Shown here: positions 7,752 to 15,300 of the stretch, piece after piece
Layout: the number at the start of each line of letters is the position of its first letter
Numbering within the stretch: the stretch's first letter is position 1
Source: SIAJ01 sp036266155
GTDB lineage: Bacteria; Planctomycetota; Planctomycetia; Gemmatales; Gemmataceae
Length of the DNA stretch: 19,420 nucleotides
Direction: 5' to 3'
NCBI GenBank assembly: GCA_036266155.1
Contig: DATANR010000493.1
Coordinates: 1 to 19,420, forward strand
Notes under the pieces: model-generated
What the model was told of the DNA's origin: nothing
Seen by the model: only the letters and a program-made list of their open reading frames with translations
Databases searched by the model: none
Program-made: the position numbers and the translations under genes

Positions 7752-7774
7752 AGGACAGGTTGAAAACCTGTCCT
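7752..7774. repeat. 10-bp stem palindrome, REP-like
   Basis: aggacaggtt (7752-7761) and aacctgtcct (7765-7774) flank a 3-base gaa loop. A further half-site-like acttgtcctac (7791-7801) overlaps the 3' end of the EpsI-like gene. I recognise the caggtt-type core as a sequence frequent in planctomycete spacers, where it often creates spurious GFQPV-like peptides. Confidence 0.7.
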
Positions 7775-7797
7775 ACCCGGACGGCCGACAACTTGTC

Positions 7798-8445
7798 CTA
7801 CGGCGCGAGTTGGCGGCCGAGGGAAGCGGCCAAGTCGGTCGCCAGCGTACGGTAGGGGTCGTTTTTGGTCAAGTCCTCGTCCCCGATCGGATGCACGATG
7901 TAAAGCTTGTACAGCAATGGCAAACTCATCCGCGAGCTGGCAAAGAACAGACGCGGATAGTCCGGGGCATGCCAGGTGCCGTCCGCCGTCCAGGCCCAAC
8001 GACAGCGCACGGCCTCGACGCCGCTGGCGGTCGTCTTCTCGAAGTCGGCAACGTAGAAGGTGACGCTGCCGCCGTCCGGCGTAGGCAGCGTTTGTTTGGA
8101 TGGCGGGTTCTTGAGCCGGTATCCGCTGCCAAGGAAACAGACCTCCGGCGTGTGCGCCGCGACGACGCCCGGCGGACCGCTCGTCACCGACGCGACCGCC
8201 CGCTTGTTGGCCTTGCTATTCACGAGCTGCCGCGATGTGGCGGTGGTTCCCTTGGGAAGGTCGCGTTCGTTCACGGGTGTCGCTGGCCCCAGTTGCCAAT
8301 CACCCAGCGTCGAATCCAGTTTCGCGAGCAAGTCGACGCCGGCCGCGTTCTCGCCGTCCGTGGTCCAGCGATGCGTCCACATGCCATGAACGAGGCCGCC
8401 CACACCGAGCAGGACCAGAACACCGATAAGATGCGCCGTCTTCAT
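7798..8445 (-). CDS. epsI: Exosortase-associated EpsI family protein
   Basis: The 215-residue protein has one N-terminal membrane anchor (about 5-21) and an otherwise extracytoplasmic body. The diagnostic stretch is AAHTPEVCFLGSGY (96-109), equivalent to the H-x-P-x-x-C-x-x-G-x-G-W/Y motif of EpsI (TIGR02914/DUF3485). Supporting blocks are LGDWQLG (47-53), FYVADFEKT (130-138), RCRWAWTADGTWHAPDYPRL (147-166) and SLPLLYKLYIVHPI (174-187). In other bacteria EpsI is either fused to the C-terminus of the exosortase or encoded beside it. Here it is a separate gene with the kinase-like gene in between. Cys103 is conserved in the family and its role is not settled. A weak GGGAG lies 8 or more bases before the ATG. 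The end of the gene carries part of a repeat (acttgtcctac). Confidence 0.88.
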   Translation of the reverse strand: MKTAHLIGVLVLLGVGGLVHGMWTHRWTTDGENAAGVDLLAKLDSTLGDWQLGPATPVNERDLPKGTTATSRQLVNSKANKRAVASVTSGPPGVVAAHTPEVCFLGSGYRLKNPPSKQTLPTPDGGSVTFYVADFEKTTASGVEAVRCRWAWTADGTWHAPDYPRLFFASSRMSLPLLYKLYIVHPIGDEDLTKNDPYRTLATDLAASLGRQLAP

Positions 8446-8533
8446 TTACCGCACTCCCATCTCAAATCCTCTCGCCCGCCTTCACGCTTCAAGTAGTAGG
8501 CCGTCTGTCTTAGACCATTGGGTCCGTCCAGGC

Positions 8534-8618
8534 GGAGACCGAAGCGTAGCGCGGTCGACGCCGTCTCAGGCAGATGCTGCGTCGTCCTCGCTACGCTTCG
8601 GTCTCCGCAGCATCTGCC
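8534..8618. repeat. Interleaved inverted repeats (A-B-A'-B') in an operon spacer
   Basis: In the 206-base gap between the EpsI-like and Wzz/Wzc-like genes, arm A (8534-8551, ggagaccgaagcgtagcg) is a perfect 18-bp complement of A' (8589-8606). Arm B (8569-8581, ggcagatgctgcg) is a perfect 13-bp complement of B' (8606-8618). The arms alternate. Because A' and B' touch, the two stems can hardly form together in full, so the RNA would choose one or the other. An outer 7-bp pair (ccgtcca 8524-8530 with tggacgg 8632-8638) encloses both. Possible roles are a processing, termination or stability element in the operon mRNA, or a REP-like mobile element. Confidence 0.8.
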
Positions 8619-8651
8619 CACCAGATTTAGGTGGACGGTCGACTACTGCTC

Positions 8652-10802
8652 CTACTGCAAACACTCATCATGGCTGGCGTTGAGGACGACGACGCCGAAG
8701 GCTTCGGGAGCAAGCGCGGCGATCTTCTCCTGCGCTCGCGACACCAGCGGCAGCCGGCTTTCGTATTTCTCGACAGTCAACACGACGCCATCGGCGGCGC
8801 GGCTGGCCAGGCTTGTTTCCGCTACCGACAAGATCGGGTGCGCACAGACGATCACGAAATCGAATCGCGCACGCAGCTCGCTCAGCACGCTGGCAACGCG
8901 GTCGGCAGACAAATATTGGCGAACCACGTCGGCCCATTGACCTGCCGACACCATCGCGATCCCGTGCGGCAGGATGCGTGCGGCCGTCGGGAGGTCGGTT
9001 TCGCCGGTGAGCAGTTCGCAGAAGCCGACTTCGTTCGGCACGTCGAACGGCTCGTGCATCGTTGGATGGCGGAGGTCGAAGTCGGCGAGCAACGTTTGCC
9101 CGCCGGCACGGGCAAAGCTGAGCGCCAGCTCGCGCGCCATGAAGGCGCGTCCTTCGTCTTGCAACGCACTAGTGACGACGATCACCTTCCCGCCGGGCCG
9201 TCCAAATTGCTGCATGAGCGCGGCCCGCGTTTTTTCGATGGCTTCCTCGGCCAGGGCCAGGTCTTGCGTTGGCTGGCCAGTCGCGGTGTAGACGGGAGGG
9301 ATCGCGCCGAGGATGGGCCCGAGGGTCGCCTTCTGCACGTCAGCCACGCTAATCACGCGACGGATGCGCGATTCGTAGGCGACGACGCCAAGGCCGACGA
9401 GCACAAAGCCGATCAGCCCCGCGGCGATGGTGCCGAGGAGTTGCTTGCGAATTTCGCGCTTCATCGGCACGGCGGCTTTCTGCCAGCGCTGGGCACGCGT
9501 CGGCGCGGCGAGTTCGAGACGCAGCAGGTTCGCCTTCTCCATCATGCCGCTAATGATCTCCGAGCGGCTTTTGTTGTCGACCTTGCCGAAGTCTTTCGGG
9601 CCGTCGACCTCGGGGAGAATCTTGGCCAGCTTTGCTTCGTATTCCTTCATCTCGGCGTGTGTCTTGTCCTGAACGATCTTGAGGCCGGCGATCTCCACGT
9701 CGATCTTCTCTTCATCCGCGTGCGACCGGCGGATCGTCTCCTCGGTCTGCGACTTCTGGAACTCGGCGACGCGCTCCTTGCGGACTTGTTCGCGATCCTT
9801 GGCGGCGTCAGCGATCTTGCGCTCGAGGTCCTTGACGCCGGGGTTGTCGCGGTTGCTGTCCAATTCGAGCAAATGGGCGATCTGGCGTTGCCAGAGCGCC
9901 ACCTGGCGATTGATGGCGACAATGGCGGGGTCGCCTTCAAGCTGGGCCACGAAGCCGGGCGGCACGGGCACCTGCTCCGATTCGGGATGCGCACGCCGAT
10001 AGAGGATGCGCCGCTTCTCGTCTTCGAGTTGCTTCTGACGCACCTCGGCGTTGTCGAGCTTTTCGCGCAGGCGCGCTACCTGGCTCGCGGCCAGGCTTGG
10101 GCCGACGCCGGGCAGCGACTCGGCCGGTTGGTCGTCTTTCTTGGCCGGCGGCGGCAGCTTCTTTTCCAGCTCTTGCTGCATCGCCGTCACGTTGTCTTCG
10201 ATTTGTTTCAGCCGCAATTGCTTCTGCTTGCGTTCGCCCTCGACGACCTCACTGAAGAAGGCGTCGTAAACCGCATTGACGATCATCGTGATGGCACGCG
10301 GATCGTCGCCGGACAGCTTGGGCTTGATGAGTTCCGAGCCGTCGTTGAAATCAATGATGAGTTCTTCTTCGAGAAAACGCACCGGATCGACTTGCTCGCG
10401 GAGCATGGGCAGTGCCGCGACTTCCGGGTCGCGCAGGGCCGCGACGAGCACATGATGCGAGTGCAGGAAGCCGGCCTGCGTTTTCAAGTAACTGCCAAAG
10501 TCGCTACGGCCGTGCGGGTCTTCGTTGTAATAGATGCGTGGATCTTGCGGCGCGACACGAATGATGGCGTACGTCGTGTATTTGGCAGGGATGAGCGAAT
10601 AGGCCGTGAATGCCAGCACCGACGCGACCAGCGTGCCGAGGAAGGCGACGGTTACCCACCGGTAGCGCAAATATTCGAGCGGCTTGAGGCCTGGGCCGCT
10701 GTCGCCTTCGGGCGGACGCGGCGGCACGGCGTATACGCGCGGCGGATCGACTTCGACCGGGAGGGCGTCGGGAATGCGCTGCTGCAGGGCAGTGTCGGTC
10801 AT
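8652..10802 (-). CDS. Wzz/Wzc-like chain-length protein with a degenerate tyrosine-kinase (BY-kinase) domain
   Basis: The 716-residue inner-membrane protein has the layout of polysaccharide co-polymerases: a cytoplasmic N-terminus, TM1 (about 50-70), a long periplasmic region with coiled coil (about 185-395), TM2 (about 455-476) and a C-terminal P-loop ATPase-like domain (about 535-716). Wzc-type proteins set glycan length and cycle through autophosphorylation. Here the ATPase signatures are altered. Walker A reads SALQDEGRAF (545-554), with Arg552 for the essential Lys and Ala553 for Ser/Thr. Walker B reads FVIVCAHP (649-656), with Cys653 for Asp. Walker A' (LLADFDLRHP, 571-580) is kept. There is no Tyr-rich tail; the protein stops at DECLQ. 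It is therefore probably a pseudokinase that keeps the structural, length-setting role (inference). GGAGGGG lies 4 bases before the ATG. It starts 25 bases after the exosortase stop. Confidence 0.88.
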   Translation of the reverse strand: MTDTALQQRIPDALPVEVDPPRVYAVPPRPPEGDSGPGLKPLEYLRYRWVTVAFLGTLVASVLAFTAYSLIPAKYTTYAIIRVAPQDPRIYYNEDPHGRSDFGSYLKTQAGFLHSHHVLVAALRDPEVAALPMLREQVDPVRFLEEELIIDFNDGSELIKPKLSGDDPRAITMIVNAVYDAFFSEVVEGERKQKQLRLKQIEDNVTAMQQELEKKLPPPAKKDDQPAESLPGVGPSLAASQVARLREKLDNAEVRQKQLEDEKRRILYRRAHPESEQVPVPPGFVAQLEGDPAIVAINRQVALWQRQIAHLLELDSNRDNPGVKDLERKIADAAKDREQVRKERVAEFQKSQTEETIRRSHADEEKIDVEIAGLKIVQDKTHAEMKEYEAKLAKILPEVDGPKDFGKVDNKSRSEIISGMMEKANLLRLELAAPTRAQRWQKAAVPMKREIRKQLLGTIAAGLIGFVLVGLGVVAYESRIRRVISVADVQKATLGPILGAIPPVYTATGQPTQDLALAEEAIEKTRAALMQQFGRPGGKVIVVTSALQDEGRAFMARELALSFARAGGQTLLADFDLRHPTMHEPFDVPNEVGFCELLTGETDLPTAARILPHGIAMVSAGQWADVVRQYLSADRVASVLSELRARFDFVIVCAHPILSVAETSLASRAADGVVLTVEKYESRLPLVSRAQEKIAALAPEAFGVVVLNASHDECLQ

Positions 10803-10806
10803 GAAT

Positions 10807-10813
10807 CCCCTCC
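10807..10813 (-). promoter_or_regulatory. Ribosome binding site GGAGGGG for the chain-length gene
   Basis: On the - strand GGAGGGG is followed by ATTC and the ATG at 10802. It supports this start and lies in the 25-base gap after the exosortase stop. Confidence 0.7.
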
Positions 10814-10827
10814 GTGGCGCTTCGCCG

Positions 10828-11748
10828 CTAGCGGCTCATGGGCATTTGAATCACGCTGACGAAGCGCTGCCGCTTGGTCGTCTTTTGCTGGTTGACTGTT
10901 GATCGCTGAACGCTGGCGGCGTTTCGCTCGATCAGCAGATGCTTGAACAGCCACAATTCGAGCATCAGGAACAGCAATCCGACCGGCATCATCATCCAGC
11001 CGTTGAAGTCGTGGATGAACTCGAGCAGGCGCGTCTTGTCGTCGCCGTCGTGCATCCAGACGTGCGCCAGACCAGTGGCCGTAATGCGCAGGATGTTGGT
11101 CAGCAGGGCGATCGGGACGGCACTGGCCAACACGAGCCCTTTGACCAGCCAGTGACGATCCATCATGAACACGGCGGCCGTCGCGAACGCGATAAAGGTG
11201 ACGAGCATGCGCAAGCCGCTGCAGGCTTCGACAACGTTGAGGGTAACGCTGCCGATGAGGATGCGATTGCCCTCCGCGATTGCCGGTTGGCCGAAGCACT
11301 GAAGCAAGTACGTCGTCGCGATGGTGCCGATGGTTTGCAATTGCCCGCCGAGCAGCCGCGACGCCTCGTAGGGCAACGGCAACATGAACAGTAGGAACAC
11401 GAGCGGCGGCCAGAAGCGCACGAGAGCGGCGCGGCCGCCGGCGAGCGCTGCTAGTGCTCCGAGGCAGAGGATCAGCGAGAGCCCTTCAAGAGGCAGGAAG
11501 CTGGTGGCCGAGCCGACGAAGCGCAAGGCGATCGCGAACACCAGGGCTGTGTAGCCGACGATCGGCCATGGACGCGGCGGCGACGCCGGCGCCGTGGAGT
11601 TGCGTTTATAGAGCAGGAACAAGGCGAAGACAGGGACGAGCGGGCCGTGCGAGTATTCCGGATGGGTCATCCAGGTGTCGAACAACTCGCGGAGCGTCGG
11701 CCAATACACCCAGCCGAGTGCGGCAAGCGCGATGGCAACGCGCAGCAT
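10828..11748 (-). CDS. xrt: Exosortase (planctomycete type)
   Basis: The 306-residue multi-pass membrane protein belongs to the exosortase/archaeosortase family of predicted cysteine transpeptidases, which process C-terminal sorting signals such as PEP-CTERM. All three expected residues are present in context: Cys176 in VVEACSGLRML, Arg221 in NILRITATGL, and His246 in FIHDFNGWMMMPVGL. Hydrophobic segments lie at about 2-16, 36-47, 63-80, 90-103, 113-126, 182-195, 202-216 and 252-268. The N-terminal YSHGPLVPV (32-40) is also typical. The C-terminal 30 residues (about 277-306) are polar and basic, and no EpsI domain is fused; a separate EpsI-like gene lies downstream. GGGAGGG sits 6 bases before the ATG. 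As first gene of the - strand operon it faces the giant surface-protein gene across a divergent control region. The subfamily (for example XrtU) needs a profile search. Confidence 0.93.
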   Translation of the reverse strand: MLRVAIALAALGWVYWPTLRELFDTWMTHPEYSHGPLVPVFALFLLYKRNSTAPASPPRPWPIVGYTALVFAIALRFVGSATSFLPLEGLSLILCLGALAALAGGRAALVRFWPPLVFLLFMLPLPYEASRLLGGQLQTIGTIATTYLLQCFGQPAIAEGNRILIGSVTLNVVEACSGLRMLVTFIAFATAAVFMMDRHWLVKGLVLASAVPIALLTNILRITATGLAHVWMHDGDDKTRLLEFIHDFNGWMMMPVGLLFLMLELWLFKHLLIERNAASVQRSTVNQQKTTKRQRFVSVIQMPMSR

Positions 11749-11754
11749 CGGAGT

Positions 11755-11761
11755 CCCTCCC
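11755..11761 (-). promoter_or_regulatory. Ribosome binding site GGGAGGG for the exosortase
   Basis: On the - strand GGGAGGG lies 6 bases before the ATG at 11748. This confirms the start of the first gene of the exopolysaccharide operon. Confidence 0.75.
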
Positions 11762-11884
11762 GGTGCAATGGCGGCATCCTTCCGCCGGGCAAGCTGGTGA
11801 AGGGGGGAATGTTAGCCCGTTTGCAATTGATGACGCAAGGGCAGTTTGGCACGTAGGCCGGCGAGCGCTTCGGGATTATGAGAA

Positions 11885-11919
11885 ATACGTTCAGGGGGGT
11901 GGGGGGGGCGTGAACGTAT
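11885..11919. repeat. 9-bp inverted repeat flanking a G6-T-G8 run
   Basis: atacgttca (11885-11893) and tgaacgtat (11911-11919) are perfect reverse complements. The 17 bases between them are G6, T, G8, C, G. The G runs could form a quadruplex or be a slippage-prone tract, and the arms could be a dyad operator. It is about 140 bases upstream of the exosortase ATG. Confidence 0.75.
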
Positions 11920-12332
11920 CGCAATGGCATGTCGGCCGAAATGAAACGCATTTGCGGAAAGCATGTTTGCAAAAGCGTTTACGTTGGCGCTATTGCGGCG
12001 GCTTGCTCGACGCGGGAGGGGCGATTCATTCGGACACGCGGCCGGGGGCCGCATGATCGATTCGAGAGTTAAACCTGATTCAACCCGGCGAGCGCGATCG
12101 GCCAGACAATCGACATCGTCAAACTCACCCGTGTTTCGCGCCCTTCCTTAACCGGATAAAGCGGCGAATCCAGCGGCATCCATAGAAAATGATTTCTTTG
12201 CCCTGTACGATGGGCATTCCTGGATCGGATGACCACGCCAACAACAGGATGTTTGTCGGTTCGATTCGGGCCAAACCTCACCAGCTCCCGCCCTCTTGCG
12301 CACCAGGGTGCCCCATGCACTGGGCTTCTCGC

Positions 12333-15300
12333 ATGTTTCGTCAGGCCATTCAAAACAGCCGTCTGAAGAGTCGCCGCAAGGTCCGACGGCTGCGCATCGA
12401 AGCGCTGGAACTTCGCGACGTGCCGACCGTGCTCGGGACGGCCTACGTCGATCTCAATTTGAACGGCATTCAGGACATCGAGGACATCGGTGCGGCCGGC
12501 GTCACGGTCACGGCCACAGATGACAAGGGAGCAGTCGAGACCGTCACCACGGGCCCCGATGGTTCGTACACGCTGCAAACCAATGCGGACGTGCTGCGCA
12601 TCGAATTCTCGAACTTGCCGAGGAACACGATTGCCGGCCGAGTGACGGATACGTCTGGACCGCTTGTGCGCTTTCTGGATGCGACTTCGGATCGGATCAG
12701 CGTTGATCTGGCGCTGACCGCGCCCAACCTGGTGACGACGCAGTTCTACTACGACGACGCGCTTCAGGGTGCGAATTCCGCCGAAACGGCGGTGTCGTCG
12801 GTCCCGTACGCCGGCGGAGATGTGACGCCGACCAGTTTGGCAACGGTCGCGCAAGTCGGCAGCGTCTGGGGCACGGCCTATCAGTCAAGTTCGAACAACG
12901 TCTTCACGTCGGCATTCCTCAAGCGGCACGCGGGTTTCGGCCCCGCAGCCGACGGCGTCAGCACGACAACCGGCGGCATCTACACGATCGATCCCACGGG
13001 GACGAATCCGCCAAAGCTGCTGATCGACTTGAACTCGGCCGGCACCGGGCTGGGTACTGGGGCCGATCCACATCCGACATCAAGCGAGGCCGACGGCGGC
13101 GACTGGTTCCACGATACAGGTTCGCTCGGCCTTGTCGGCAAGCGCTCGCTCGGTGGGCTGGCTATCTCCGCGGACGGCAAGACGCTCTACACGGTTAACC
13201 TGAATACACGCGAGTTGATCGAGATTCCGCTCAAGGCCGACGGGACGGTCGATGGCGACCGAAGCATTCGGCACACGCCGACCCCGCAGGTCAATCCAAC
13301 CGATAGCGGTATTGCCAATTTTTATTCGAACGACATGCGGCCCTTCGCCGTGACCGTGCGCGGCAACGCGGTGTTTGTCGGTGTTACTTACTCGGCCGAA
13401 ACCAGCGGCGTTGCCAGCGATCTCCGGGCCTTCGTCTATGCATTCGACCCGGCAACCGGGCTGTTTCGGACTTACAATCAACCGACCGGCTCCTTCCCCG
13501 CGGCCACGAAAGTCACCCCGGTCCTTTCGGCCAAATTGACGTACTCACGCGGTACGGCCGACGACCCAACGCCGGACGATCCGAACTCGGGCGACGAAGT
13601 CGCCGCCGATTGGAAGGCATGGACCTCGAACTTCGTCACAGCGCTCGGACAAGATGGCTATCCGGTCCACCCGGAACCGTGGCTGACGTCCATTGCCTTC
13701 GATGGATCGAGCATGGTGCTCGGGATCCGCGATCGATTCGGCGATCGTGGCGGTTATTTGACCGGCAATGCCACGGCCGGCGACACGAATGAATTCTCGG
13801 TCATCGCCATCGGCGACATCTTGCGCGCCGCCCCGAACGGCACGGGATGGCAACTGGAATCGAACGGAAGCTCAGGCGGCGTCACCACGCAGGGTGCGAA
13901 TACTGGAGCCGGGCCCGGCGGCGGGGAGTTCTATTACCAAGACGTCGCGGACCCAACTCCGGCCGAGGTCGTCAGCGGCGGTCTCGCTCAGGTGCCCGGT
14001 TTCTCCACCATCGCCGCCACGGGGACCGACCCATCGTCGTCATTCACCGGCGGCCTGTACACGTTCTTCAACTCGGGCGTCGGCGTGGCCGGCACTGTCG
14101 ACTCAAAGTCGACCGTCTACGAATCGTTCGACCTGAACACGTTCGGCAGCGCCAACGGACTCGGCGACGTGGCGGCCGTGCCGGCCTCCGGGACTGTGCA
14201 AGTTGGCGATCGCGTGTTCGCCGACACCAATTCGAATGGAATCCAGGATGCCAACGAAGTTGGGATTTCCGGCGTGGTGTTGAAGCTGTTCGCGAACGGC
14301 ACGCAAGTTGACAGTGTCACCAGCGGCACGGCCGGCGATTACCTGTTCGATAACTTGCAACCCAACACCGCTTACGAAATCCGCATCGATACACCACAAG
14401 CGGCGCTGACGGGCCGATCGCTGGCCAAGGTCAATCAGGGGACCGACGACCTGCTCGACTCGGATGCCACGCTTTCCGGCACGACGGACACCACCGCCTT
14501 CACGACCGGCGATGCTGGGTCGAGCAATCACGCGCTCGACATCGGTTTCGCGGGTGCAGGCGCGGCTGGGACGACGGTGACGCTCGGCAATCTCGTGTTC
14601 AAGGACACCAACAACAATGGCACGTTTGATTCCGGGGAAACAGGCATCGACGGCGTCGCGGTTGACTTGCTCAACGCGGCTGGAACGACGGTCGTCAACT
14701 CAACCACCACGGCCGGCGGCGGCCTGTATTCGTTCGCGGGATTGACCCCCGGTACCTATCAGGTGCGTTTGTCGGCCAGCAACTTCACCGGCAATGGCGT
14801 TCTCGTCGGCTTCACGAGCAGCTCCACCTCGTCGAACACGCCGAACAACAACATCGACAACGACAACAACGGCAAAGCGAACGGCACGCTCGGCTCTGGC
14901 GGCGTCATTCAGAGTGCTGCCATTGATCTCGTTCTCGGTGGGGAGCCGACAACCGACGGCGACGGCGCGGATGGCAATCTGACGCTCGACTTCGGTATGG
15001 TCCCGCCAGCCCCGGCGCCCACGTTGACGCTTGGTAATCTGGTCTTTAAGGACGTCAACAAGAACGGCGTTTTTGACGCGGGCGACACCGGAATCGATAG
15101 CGTTGCCGTCGACTTGCTCGATCAGGCCGGCAGTTCGGTCCTGAAGTCCACGACCACCGCCGGCGGCGGGCTCTTTGCGTTCACGGGCTTATCGGCCGGG
15201 ATTTATCACGTGCGCCTGTCGGCAAGCGACTTCACGGGCAGTGGCGCACTGGTCGGCTTCACGCCGAGCACGACGACGGTCGGCAATGCCGACAACGACG

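Larger units (their letters stand above)
11749..12332. promoter_or_regulatory. Divergent control region between the exosortase operon and the giant surface-protein gene
   Basis: About 580 bases without a convincing gene. It must hold the - strand promoter of the exopolysaccharide operon and the + strand promoter of the giant gene. Visible structure: ggcgg/ccgcc (11770-11774/11782-11786) just upstream of the exosortase ribosome binding site; the G-run hairpin at 11885-11919; and gcggcc-ggg-ggccgc (12038-12052). I could not assign sigma-70 -35/-10 boxes reliably. Frames open through 12189-12332 are discussed under the giant gene. Confidence 0.55.

Noticed and set aside
8631..10859. A 742-codon + strand frame opposite the chain-length gene, longer than the real gene
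   Set aside because: Its translation is Arg/His/Leu-rich with no domain, while the - strand frame gives a full Wzz/Wzc-like protein with a good ribosome binding site. The antisense frame is open because of the G+C bias.
11960..12000. A TTGCAA - 18 bases - TATTGC promoter-like pair
   Set aside because: The match to sigma-70 consensus is poor and planctomycete promoters are not well predicted by it, so I do not call it.
12069..12854. A 261-codon - strand frame across the control region and the start of the giant gene
   Set aside because: It is Arg/His-rich without a domain and runs antisense to the giant gene for most of its length.
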